64,000 nucleotides of DNA, from NCBI RefSeq assembly GCF_021018805.1, contig NC_086259.1:1550001-1614000 (forward strand), written 5' to 3'. Below are positions 11,142 to 20,718 of the stretch, piece after piece. A model generated the notes under the pieces. It saw only the letters and a program-made list of their open reading frames with translations, had not been told where the DNA came from and made no database searches. The translations under genes and the position numbers were made by a program. Source of the stretch: Prinia subflava. Taxonomy: Eukaryota > Chordata > Aves > Passeriformes > Cisticolidae. Every line of letters begins with the position of its first letter. Positions within the stretch are counted from its first letter, which is position 1.

Positions 11142-14100
11142 ATGGCACCGGGATCACCTGCGGGATCGGCTCCGGGATCTCCCCGGCTGGAGGGGCCGTC
11201 CCGGGGTGCCAGTCCTGCCGGGCACCGCCCCGGCAGCGCTGCCGGCCGGCTGGAGGGGCCGTCCCGGGGTGCCAGTCCCGCCGGGCACCGCCCCGGCAGC
11301 GCTGCCGGCCGGCTGGAGGGGCCGTCCCGGGGTGCCAGTCCCGCCGGGCACCGCCCCGGCAGCGCTGCCGGCCCGACGCGGCTGCCGCTGGACCGGGCCT
11401 TCCCCCGCTCGGCGTGGTGCGCGGTGAAGATCGCCCGCACGGTACGGCCTGGGGCGGCCCCGGGGCCCGCGGCATGGCCCGGGCCGGCGCTGACCCCGTC
11501 CCCTCCTGTCCCGCAGATGGTGGCGCTGGCCGCCTTCATACGCTTCCTGACCGCGGGCGAGCAGCTGTTCTACGCGGCGTATGCCGGCCTGGACACGGTG
11601 ATCATCGTCTTCTTTCTGCTGCTCTACCTGCTGAGGCTCGACGCGCGGATGCGGTGGCTCCCCTGGCCGCTAGCTGTGAGTACCCGTGGGCTCCGAGTAC
11701 CGGGGTGCTCTGGATGTGAGTACCGATGTCCCCTGGCCGTGAGCATTGATGGACTCGGGCCGTGAGTACCAATGTTCCATAGCTGTGGGTACGGCTGTCC
11801 CCTGGCTGCGGGTACTAATGTCCCCTGGCTGGTGGTACCAATGTCCCCTGGCTGCGGGTACCAATGTCCCCTGGCTGCGGGTACCAATGTCCCCTGGCTG
11901 TGGGTACCAGTGTCCCCTGGCTGTGGGTACCAATGTCCCTGGCTGTGGCTACCAGTGTCCCCTGGCTGTGGGTACCAATGTCCCTGGCTGTGGCTACCAG
12001 TGTCCCCTGGCTGTTGCAGCTGCTGGCTGTGAGTGCCAGCAGGGCAGTGAACAGGAGGGATCTCCTGTCCCAGGGGACTTTGTCAGCCAGCCCAGTGATT
12101 GTTTCTGTACAGGTAAGACAAGCCCTCGTGTTCTGTGGAGGTTGAGGCAGGTTTTCCTAACGGAGCGTTCTGTTCCATCAGTTCTGGATGGCTGCTGGAT
12201 CCGGTAACAGCCCTCCCGGCACAGGCACTGTTTGCCTCTTTGCCTTTGTTGTGTAACACCTTCACACCACCAACTAGTCACACACTTTCACCCAAATACC
12301 CACGAGTTCTGCTCCTACCTCCCTTTTGTACATGTATTTGCTGCTTTGGTCCATCAGGTGTAGCCAAGTTGCAAAATATCAGGCAAAAACAACAGAAGAA
12401 ATGTAAAATGAGCAAGTTTTACTATAAACACTCTTTTTACCATCAAACCACTGGGTGTCAGTGTCTCACTGTCCTCTCGCACAGATACTGCTGTAACTCT
12501 GTTTTCATGGCAATCCAGCCATTTTTCACCATGCCTTCTCTGTTGGGAGCTCTCCACGTTCTCCTTCAGGCCTGTATTTCCAAATAAATATTTTGCTTCC
12601 ACTACCTGTTTCAGGATATTTTCATGTCGGGGACGTCAGTGATGTTTCTCATCCCTGTGGGCTTGACTGCAGTAAAAATCAAGACCAACAAGTGGATAAT
12701 GGATGGAGGAGTAAGTAGGAACCTTGTTAACGAATTTCAGTTCTTAAAGTGCAGTGATTTGAACCTCTTGGTACACTGACATTGTGGAAGGACCATGCAA
12801 ACAACTGTCTTGGAAGAACATTCAGCAGTAGCAAACAAGGTACATTCAAGTGTATCTCACAAAAAGAAAATAATCCTCCCATGACTATTAATTTAAAGAT
12901 GACAAGAATTAGGAATTGCTGCAGAGAAGTACTGAAACATTCAGAATTTCTAGTGTTTTTAAGTAATCTACATTTGCTCCCATAGCTTGAAATCCCAGGT
13001 GGGGGAATCCCTAGCTCTTTTAGAACTATCCAGTTTGGCTATTTGAGAAAAAATTACAACAGTCCTGCTAAAAAGAGTTGAAGCTTTTTAACAGACACGC
13101 TGGTACTTCCCTCCTGGCATGTGCATTCTTGTTTCTGACACAAACTGAGGAATTACGTCAGTTGAAAAGGGGTTTTGTTCATACTGTGATTGTAAGAATT
13201 CATCTTCTTAAGATTTAACCAAATTAATAGTTTGTGTAACTGATATTTTTAATTCAAATGGCAACTAATGTAATTAACCTTAATAAACAGCTAGGAGGGG
13301 AAGAAAACCCCTCAGTTTTAAAAGTCTCTAGAAGTACAAGATACAGTACAAGCTGAAATGTGACAAGAAACCAAAAGAAACCTCAAACCTACAACAGAGG
13401 TCTTTCAAACTGAGCTTAGGAGATGGTGGGGGGGAAAGTTGATGGCTTCATTGGCAACAGCATCCTAAAAAGGAGACTTTGTGATAGATTGACTGTGCTG
13501 GAATAGAATTTATATTCTCAGTTGTGAAGTTCACAGAAATTAAAGGTGGGAGCAGGAGACTGAGCAGGTAGCTGGGAACACAAGTTTGGGTGGAACATGG
13601 GACATCTCCAGTGCTGGGAGGGACAGAATCACCCCCAGCCAGTTCTCCTGAGGCACAAACTGCCTTGAGCTGTCCTCTCCCAAGAGCTCTCCTGAAAATA
13701 ACTCCCCTGATCAGATAATTCAGTGCTTTCAGAAAAAAACCCTGTGTGCATGTGGGGTGGGGCTGAAGGGCAGGAACTGAGTGAGTTAACTCAGTGGCTC
13801 TTCTGCAAACACATTTTTCCAGTTACCTGCCTGAGGTTGTCTATTTTCTGAGTAGTTTAGTGCATTTTATTCAGTTTGGAGAATGTTTCCCTTTCAGAGG
13901 AGAAGAGCATTTTCCTGCTGGGCTTGTTTCCACAAATACTGACTTTTCCCCTTGACTTTTTTCAGGGCCAGTCCCATTAATAAGCAATCCTTAAAGGGAC
14001 AGAGGGGATTTCATTAAGGATAAAAGCATTGTCTGGCATAATGCAGCATTAGCTTAGCTTTCAAGGAGAGCACCACACTATCTCCAAGGCCTGACACAAA

Positions 14101-14400
14101 CATCAAACAGAGCAGGCTCTCTGAAAGGCTGATGGGATGTAAATATGGGTGTTATTTGATTTATCAGCTGTCTCAAATCACACACGTTTTCAAGCCCAGA
14201 ACAAAGTTAGGAAGATGTATTTACTGCTACCTTGATGAGTCACTACAGTAAAAGCTCAAGATTTATTGGGGGCACTAATTTTATGATAATTTTTATAGGT
14301 GTTGAGTCTTATATTGCTTGCTCTCTGCCTTGTTGACATATTTCTTCTTTCGGAGAAGATTAGCCTTGAGAAAGCAAGAGAAAGGAGTGCTGCCAGTTAA
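11142..14400 (+). CDS. CKLF: CKLF-like MARVEL protein, copy 1
   Basis: Four-exon gene: 11142-11441, 11517-11675, 12615-12710, 14299-14400 (stop TAA). All introns are phase 0 with GT/AG borders; the product is 218 aa. Exon 1 gives a long Pro/Gly/Ala-rich cytoplasmic N-terminus with a 21-residue unit present three times, then WCAVKIART. Exon 2 carries TM1 (VALAAFIRFLTA) and TM2 (TVIIVFFLLLYLLRLD) followed by MRWLPWPL, which closely matches the TM2 and loop of human CKLF. Exon 3 carries TM3 (TSVMFLIPVGLTAV). Exon 4 carries TM4 (VLSLILLALCLVDIFLL) and a short charged tail. Exon layout and position beside TK2 support CKLF; CMTM1 or CMTM2 cannot be excluded because these arose from the same ancestor. 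Exon 2 also begins with ATG. Chemokine-like activity is known for human CKLF, not shown here. Confidence 0.85.
11184..11372 (+). repeat. In-frame 63-bp triplication in CKLF exon 1, copy 1
   Basis: Three consecutive 63-bp units encode RLEGPSRGASPAGHRPGSAA plus Gly. Units 2 and 3 differ from unit 1 by a single silent T/C. Being a multiple of three, the array keeps the frame. Copy 3 of the gene has a single unit. Confidence 0.95.
11676..12036 (+). repeat. 23-bp minisatellite beginning at the CKLF exon 2 donor, unit 1
   Basis: Units of about 23 bp (consensus GTGGGTACCAATGTCCCCTG GCT) start at the exon 2 splice donor. The first units still contain GTGAGTACC, the donor itself. Later ones drift to GTGGGTACC and GTGGCTACC. 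Long open frames through it are a by-product of a repeat unit without stops in several frames. Confidence 0.9.
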
Positions 14401-14700
14401 GATTGATGTGTTAGTGAAAGAATGAGTTCTCCATCCCGTTTCCCCACTGTCTTTTAAAGACAGTAAAGTATTTTCACATACTCGATTTTGAATTTCCTGT
14501 GCACTGATGTTTCTGCAAGTACCATTCATAAGTTTTCATACTTTTCCAAATGCAGTTTCAGCGTTGCAATTTCACCAGTTAAAGCTTCAGAGAGAATTGT
14601 CATGTTTTTCTAAACTTAATTGTGTTTTTACCTGTACGAAAATTATTTTCATGGTTGTCGTCTTTCTCTAATAAAAAAGAAAATAAAAACGAGCTTAAGC
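14401..14700 (+). promoter_or_regulatory. CKLF: CKLF copy 1 3' UTR with poly(A) signals
   Basis: AATAAA at 14670-14675, and again within AAAATAAAAACG just after, about 270 bp past the stop codon. Confidence 0.6.
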
Positions 14701-14869
14701 GCATTAATCTTATTTATTTACTAAGTGTAAAAAAGTACATTAAAGTAATGTACATTTTAAAGAAAAGTAAAAATGTAATGACCCAGTAACCATGCTTCGG
14801 AAAGATTTTGTTGGGCCATGTGAATTGCATGTTAAAGCATTCGCCGAGGCATTTGAATCCTGAAATTTC

Positions 14870-16081
14870 AGCCTTGAGCGGGGTTTGGCCTGGGTTACCT
14901 GCAGCGGCCCCTTGGAGCCCCAGGCGCCCGGTGGTTCTGTGCTTGGTGTGTTCAGAGTGGCGGGGACAGAAGCCCCCCGGCTCCCTGGTGTCGCTCCAGC
15001 AGCACAGGACAGGCGGAGGTGGCGGCCCAGCTCCATTGTCCCGGGGCTGGGGCGAGCGCTGGGGCCGTCCCCCACAGCTGGGGATGCTGAAACTTTTTTT
15101 TCACGTTTCCGCAGTGTCACGATTTCCGCTTCCCTCCTTCAGAGAGGAAAAAAAAAAATTTAAAAAAAAATTCCACGGCCAACCCCCCACCCCTGTTGGA
15201 GTCCAGGGGATCCCTCTGACAGCCCTGGAGAGTCAGGGGGCTGTACAGGGGGGTCTGGGATCTGTACAAGGGGGTCAGCCAGCCTCCCACAGAGCCCAGA
15301 AGGACTCTGATTCTGGCTCCTATCCATGGAAGTGAATGCTCACATGAAGGAAGAATCACAGATCCTAAGAATTTAGAAGTAGATAGTAGTTTGTTATAGA
15401 GTATACATGTAGAGATTAGGATTCATAGTATACGGGGCTGAGAGGACAAGATGGAGGAATTGGGGAGTGGCCCCTAGTTTCCTTGTTCTTGTTCTCATCC
15501 CCCATCTTTTGCTGATTTGGACTTTAGAGATTGGTTTAGAATAGAACTGACATGTTAGCGTAGCAAGTTAGTATTGGTAATGTTCTGTAAACAATAAATA
15601 CGTCTTGGACTGTGGTTGGGTCGGGAGTACGGTACATAAGGTACGGGGCTCTCTGATCCGGGCAGTCCAGCGGCAGCCCAGCGCCAGTCCAACGGCGTGT
15701 CTTGCTTTGCTGGGGACGCCTTGCAAAGCCGAACAAGAACAGTTAGATAATATGAAATAAACAACCTTGATAACTTCAGCTGCTGGACCCACAGTGTCGT
15801 CTCTGCCTTCGGTGTGAAACGCTCAGGGCAAAGAGAAGACAGAAAACCTTATTATCTTGGGGAACAGCAACCCCAGGGAAATACCCAGGGAACAGCAACC
15901 CTGGGGGAAGATTTCACCACCTCGGGGAACGGCCACCCCGAGGAGAATCTCGGGGAACATTAACCCGGAGACACCCCGAGCCTGAGCCCGCGCCCAGCCC
16001 GAGCCCGGCGGGAGCTCAGGCCGAGCCCAACGCGAGCCCAGCCCAGCCCAGCCCCAGCCCACCCCGCCCGCCGCCGCAGCC
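14870..16081 (+). promoter_or_regulatory. Duplicated CMTM3 promoter interrupted by an LTR, unit 1
   Basis: The GC-rich CMTM3 upstream region (14870-15193 and 15972-16081) is split by the solo LTR at 15194-15971. Only 110 bp of native sequence remains between the LTR and the orphan exon 1. Confidence 0.5.
15194..15971 (+). mobile_element. Solo LTR upstream of orphan CMTM3 exon 1, unit 1
   Basis: A 778-bp insertion absent from unit 3, where CACCCC is followed directly by GAGCCTGAG. It starts TGTTGG and is flanked by CACCCC on both sides (15188-15193 and 15972-15977), so the target duplication is 4 to 6 bp depending on where the end is placed. AATAAA lies at 15593-15598. It differs in sequence from the LTR family in TK2 intron 6. 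Confidence 0.8.
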
Positions 16082-16264
16082 ATGGAGGACCCCGAGCCCG
16101 CGGGCGCTTCAGCACCGCCCGGGCTGAGCTCGCTGCTCCCCCCACGCGAGTTCCTGCGCTCCCGCAAGGGGCAGCTGCTGCTCTCTGAGTCGGCTGTGGA
16201 GTCTCCCTCTCCGGGGCATTCCAAACCTACCTCGACATGCTCCTGTGTCACCTGCTCCAGGTGA
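16082..16264 (+). pseudogene. CMTM3: Orphan CMTM3 exon 1, unit 1
   Basis: Same 37 codons as native CMTM3 exon 1 (with LLPPRE instead of LFPPRE). After the last exon base and one more shared G the sequence switches from the native donor (GTAAGG) to GCTGTGG, the start of a CR1 fragment. The donor is destroyed and the frame runs on for 23 codons into the repeat before TGA. No other CMTM3 exon follows; the next gene is the 3' end of TK2 copy 2 on the opposite strand. A truncated 60-residue product is possible but is probably an accident of the breakpoint. Confidence 0.8.
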
Positions 16265-16340
16265 CCCTGCCTGGGCAGGGCTCGGACTGGGTGAACTACA
16301 GAGGTCCCTTCCAGCCCGAAAAATTCTGGGATTCTGTTGG
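16194..16340 (+). mobile_element. CR1 3' end at the unit 1/unit 2 junction
   Basis: Starts CTGTGGAGTCTCCCTCTCCG, then TGCTCCTGTGTCACCTGCTC, AGGTGACCCTGCCTGGGCAG and GGTCCCTTCCAGCCC with an ATTCTGGGATTCTG tail. This is a plus-strand CR1 3' terminus. The duplication breakpoint falls at its left edge. Confidence 0.75.
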
Positions 16341-16408
16341 GATTCAACTTGTTACCTAGAAACACACTTTAATACTGCTTCAAGTAGCTTTTTCAGTAGC
16401 ACTGAGAT

Positions 16409-16462
16409 GTGTGCTGGTTTGGGCTGGAGTAGAGTTCATTTTCTTCACAGTGACTAATATGG
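16409..16462 (+). mobile_element. Possible LTR fragment, unit 2 left flank
   Basis: TGTGCTGGTTTGGGCTGGAG followed by TAGAGTTCATTTTCTTCACA resembles the first bases of a common avian ERV LTR. Only about 50 bp is recognisable. Confidence 0.35.
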
Positions 16463-18574
16463 AGCTCAGTTTTGAATGCTTAAAAAATGCCTTTCATGTA
16501 CAGTTAGCCAGAATTAATTTTGTTGAATTGTTTATGATTGACTTTCATCACCGAAGAAATCCAGAGGAGTGCACGTGGATTAGACTAGAAAAAGCTCAGG
16601 AAGTAAAATATAAAGATTTGCTTTTTGCACAACTAATGGTTGCAATTCTGTCATCCCCTGATTCCGGCAGTGTAGGAGAAACAGAACTTTGCCCAAGGTA
16701 ACACCAGGGTACAGGACTGCCTTCAGCTCTGGGTGGATTGTGAGAAATGGGTGTTAGGAACAAAAAGTGTTCACAGGGCTGTGTCCTGACAAGTAACAGT
16801 GGCATCCTTTGGGCTGTAACATTCTCTGTACTAAACCATTGACATTTTCTGTGCCATGCAAATTGTATGTCCATAGTGAAATTAGAATTAAGAACAAACT
16901 GCAGGAGACTGAGCTTCAATTGTATAGAAGCATTTCCAAAGAAATCGTTCTTTTGGACTCTTAGAGAAGAAAAAGTTGTGAAAGTTTAATAGCAGATGTC
17001 AAGAATATCTGGTATCCCCCCTACAAAGAAGCTGCAATAAGTAAGATAATTACTTAGCACACAAAATCTTACTTTTAAGCTCAAATTCTAAAGATTTACA
17101 ACAGAGCAGCCGAATGGCATTCCTGGGATCACAAGCTTTAGTGCTTCATTAGGAAATGCTCTCTGTGCACTTACCATTATTGAGTTGCAGTGATTTAGAA
17201 AAGAAACAGCTCACCAGATGGGAGTAACAGGACAGGAGGTGCAGTTCCTGACTGGGTGTGGTTCTCTCAGTGTAATGCGGTTTAGGCAAACCACAACCCT
17301 ACAAACGCAGTGCTGTCCAAAAGCAGCACCATCAGATATTGTTGCAAAGCCCCATAACTGAATGTTTCCATCCTGCACTAAGTGCCTGACAAATGTCTGT
17401 ACAAAGTGATCAAAGTGCTCACGAAGCCTTGCTTGTTCCAGCTAAACCAACCAGAACCAGTAGGGGGAAAACATTCTGTACTTCTGGGATCATTCCCTGA
17501 AAATGACCCCAAAAATCAATGTGAGAGCAGTCTGAGTGCTGCATTGAAAGGATTCCCTTAAAGGCAACACCCAGAGGGTGAAGCACAAGCGAAGGGCAAC
17601 TCAGCACTTCCTTTCACAAGTCCAAGAATGAAACCCCCACTGGTTTTCTCTACGGACTTGCCAAGTACTTACAGGTCATAATAAACTAATAGTGATATAA
17701 ACCCAAAAAACACCTGTGTTTTTCTTTAAAAAAAGAAGTAAAAGAATGCAAACCAATTAAGAAATCAATTCATTTTAGAATTTTTTTAGAAATGTTTGAA
17801 GAGAGTAACAGTGTCCCATGCACCCTGTATTTTCACAGCTCCTCAGCTCAGCCAGAGCAGGGCTGGGGATCTCATGAACACAAATAAAATAAGCTCTCTG
17901 TGAAAAGCTAGCTGAAAAAACCCCTTGCAACCTTTCTGCAATCACTTACAAAAACTGTGTTTTGAGGGGTTTTTAAATGTTTTGCAGTGAATTCAGTGGG
18001 ACTACCAGTGCACAGTTCTCTTCAGAACTAAGTTATGTTGTGATGTCCTGCAGAGCAGAAAGAACTTCCTGAATTCAATGAGCTTGCATTCATGTGGACA
18101 GGATTAGAGCACAACACCATTTCAAACTGGTAAGATCTGTTTAACAAAGCTACTTTAACTCAATGCACTTCATTTGCTTCCTCCAATAATAAAATAATGA
18201 ACATCCTGCTTCTGGTATGAACTGTGTAAAGCCTGGGCAGGAAGGAGTCAATGCCTTGCTGTGCCTCAGGCACCTGATGGCCACTCAGGATGTGCCTGGA
18301 AAGGGGAACCAAGGAGCAGAGGGTAGGGCAGCACCTTCCTGGAGCCACTTTTCTGCTCAGGTCATGGTGCCCACACAGCACAGGGGCACGAGTGGGCAAG
18401 AGCCAGAGGGGCATTGACACCACCCAGGCCTCCAAATGCCCCTGACTCCTGCCAGGGAGGCCCCACCCAAAGGCTCTGCATGGCCCTCAGGGTCACAGCT
18501 GACAGAGGAAGCATTTCCCTGGGGAGGGATACAGCTGTTCCCATGCTAAATGGAATGTCTGCAACCCTCTGAAC
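16463..18574. other. Left-flank segment of unit 2, no recognised gene
   Basis: Sequence lying downstream of TK2 at the ancestral locus. A short open stretch (16462-16701, FECLKNAFHV... ending ETELCPR) is preserved in unit 3 but has no family I recognise. The rest shows nothing convincing. Confidence 0.5.
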
Positions 18575-19141
18575 TGTCGCGGTGCCGATACTGAAGCCCC
18601 TCGGCTTCGCCCCGTGCTAGCCCAGGCACCGGAGCAAGTGTAATCTTGGGCTGCCCCTCAGCACTCACTGAGGAGTCAGCCTTCGTGGATTCTTTTTCCC
18701 TGAGGGAAGCCTCTAGGTGACAAGAAGTATCGAGCGATGAAGCAGAGAGGAAGAAAGGAGGATCCAGCCAGCCAGACAGTAAAACAGTAACTTTAATCCC
18801 AGTGAACACTGTCAGGGCCAGGCGGAGCTGGACCCAGAACAAAGAAATGCACCGGCTTATAAGCTCTCAGGGAAGGGGAGGAGAAATGGGAGTTCCCCTT
18901 TGTGGCCACCAATGGAAACTTATTACTAGGGAGAAAAGGGGAGGGGTTGCAAGCCTTGGACCAATTGGGGGAAGGGGGAGGGAGAACACAGTGGCGGGAA
19001 AAGGGAGAAAGAAACATGTAACCAAGGGGAGCTAAGAATAGGGACTTGTAGGGAGGATGTAGCAACTTATGAATTTCAATTAGGGGGGAAGGTACATAGA
19101 ACAGACAATGGCATACAGAACATACAACAGTATTGGACCCA
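18575..19141 (-). mobile_element. ERV LTR with internal stub, unit 2 left flank
   Basis: On the minus strand it begins TGGGTCC directly after a purine tract and ends CGCGACA (567 bp). It has an ATTAAA-type signal (18792-18797) and a TATAAG-like box near 18855. Its 3' part (GTGCCTGGGCTAGC) matches the TK2 intron-6 LTR, so both belong to one family. The purine tract and retroviral-like sequence on its right suggest it is the 3' LTR of a 5'-truncated provirus. Confidence 0.7.
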
Positions 19142-19610
19142 CCAATCCTTCTTTTCCTTTCACATATCTAAATCCATTCCACTCGGTAAACCACCCATAT
19201 GTCCTTCAACTCTGCCCTATCTCAAAAAGCCCTCTCTTTATTGTCCTTCTTCCAGCTCCCTCTCTCACTTCCTTAAGTCTCTCTTTAAAATCTTCTCTCT
19301 CGTCTGTCCTTCTTCTTCTTGACACAGTCCTTCAGAGCACTTACTTTCACTTGCTTATACAGTCCTACTTTCTCTGGAGGGTCCAACTGGGATTTAACAT
19401 ACAAAACTGGGGAAGGTTCAACTATCCACACCACCAAGTTTTTGTTTGGTGGGTACCACCCCAAGGGACCAAGAGTGGACGTTGACCTGACCAGGGACAT
19501 CAAAATTCCAACAATCCAGCCTCATTGCTTTGAGATCTTTCCAGTACCTACTCTTACCCTTGCCTGCCATACTTTGTGGTATTTTTGTATTTGAACAGAA
19601 AAGAACCCAA
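19142..19610 (-). mobile_element. Degenerate ERV internal remnant, unit 2
   Basis: Minus-strand sequence next to the LTR: a purine tract (about 19142-19165), A/G-rich coding-like sequence, and a short broken open frame of retroviral flavour. I cannot assign a specific gene. The limit at about 19610 is approximate. Confidence 0.4.
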
Positions 19611-19654
19611 AGAGCTCCACCCCTCCTTTTTACTGCAATTCAATTGTTCAAAAA

Positions 19655-19975
19655 TCACAGAATCACTGAGGCTGGAAAATACCTCAGAGGTCATTGAGTC
19701 CAGCCTGTAACCAACCACTCTGTCACCCACCCAGAGCACTGAGTGTCACGTCCAGACATCCCCCTGCAGCTGCAGGGGGTCATTGTGGCTGAAGTGCAGG
19801 ACCTGGCCCTTGACCCCGCTGGACCTCGTGGCAGTGGCCTTGGCACATCACCCAGCCTGGCCAGGGCCCTCAGCAGGGCCTTCCCGCCCTCCAGATCCCA
19901 TTCCAGGCAGTGGGTATCACCCCAGTTAGCCGGGGGTAAACTCAGTGCCCTCCTCCACACCGTCAGTAGAGGTGT
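19655..19975 (-). mobile_element. CR1-type LINE fragment downstream of TK2, unit 2
   Basis: Reads AATCACAGAATCACTGAGGC, then GAAGTGCAGGACCTGGCCCT and CCAGCCTGGCCAGGGCCCTC, which is the inverted CR1 3' end common in bird genomes. The right limit is approximate. Confidence 0.75.
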
Positions 19976-20374
19976 GGAGCAGCCCTGGTCCCAGCAAGGG
20001 ACCCCATTCCCACCAGGGGGATCCCATTCCCACCATTCTGGGCCCGGCCCTCAGCCAGCTCCCATCCCAGCCAAGGACAGCCCTGGCCAAGCTGGGGCTG
20101 CAGCTTCTCCAGGAGATGCCAGGGGAGAGGGGCCCAAAGGCTCTGTGAATTCCAGGGAGGACCTGCCCCTCCTAACCCAGCCTGGCTGGGGCTGATCCCG
20201 TGGCTGTCCTGGGGTTGTCCCGCCCGTGCCGTGTGCTCACACTCAGGGTGATCTGCTGGGCTCCAGGGCCGGGCTGGCAGCTCTGTCAAACCAACCTCCC
20301 CCTGCACACAGCGGCCACTCGGGGCTGGGTACCCCGTTCACCCCACTCAGAGAAACCTCAGGTACCCTCCTCAG

Positions 20375-20718
20375 AGGCCATTGTAATAAACCCTTTATTT
20401 CAAATTACAAAAACAGTTGTCTTTAGGGAAAAAAAGAAGACATTAAAGTTACTTCTGGGAAGCAGCAGCAAAGTGGGAAATGAGGGAAACAGCCGTATTT
20501 CAGCTGAACAAAACTGACACAGTAAAACTGATGGAAAACCTAAAAACACAAAGAGAACTGGCTCATGTTCTGTTCCTGATTGGCATCTGATCATTTCAAA
20601 GCTGTAAGTCCATAGCATTCTACAAAGCATAGTGCAAAAACAATAGCCATTATATTTAAATACTAAAAATACTAACTCAGACTTCAGTAGATGATTTCTG
20701 ATACAACAGCCACGGGCT
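20375..20718 (-). promoter_or_regulatory. TK2: TK2 copy 2 3' UTR with poly(A) signal
   Basis: Downstream of the TK2 stop on the minus strand there is no further exon. AATAAA occurs at 20394-20399 (TTTATT on plus). The cleavage site is inferred to lie shortly beyond it. Confidence 0.6.

Larger units (their letters stand above)
1..16193. repeat. Tandem duplication unit 1 (left-truncated by window)
   Basis: First visible copy of the segmental tandem repeat. It begins inside TK2 intron 8 and contains TK2 coding exons 8 to 1, a complete CKLF-like gene and CMTM3 exon 1. The same sequence returns 21,787 bp to the right with only about seven differences noticed over 16 kb. The unit ends after the last base shared with the native CMTM3 locus, just past the exon-1 splice junction. 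Its own left part, with the last two TK2 exons, lies outside the window. Confidence 0.95.

Noticed and set aside
10682..11539. 285-codon minus-strand open frame across the TK2/CKLF promoter and CKLF exon 1
   Set aside because: GC-rich antisense frame including the 63-bp repeats. Only the part from the MWRRG start belongs to TK2 exon 1, and that exon ends at a GTAAGT donor.
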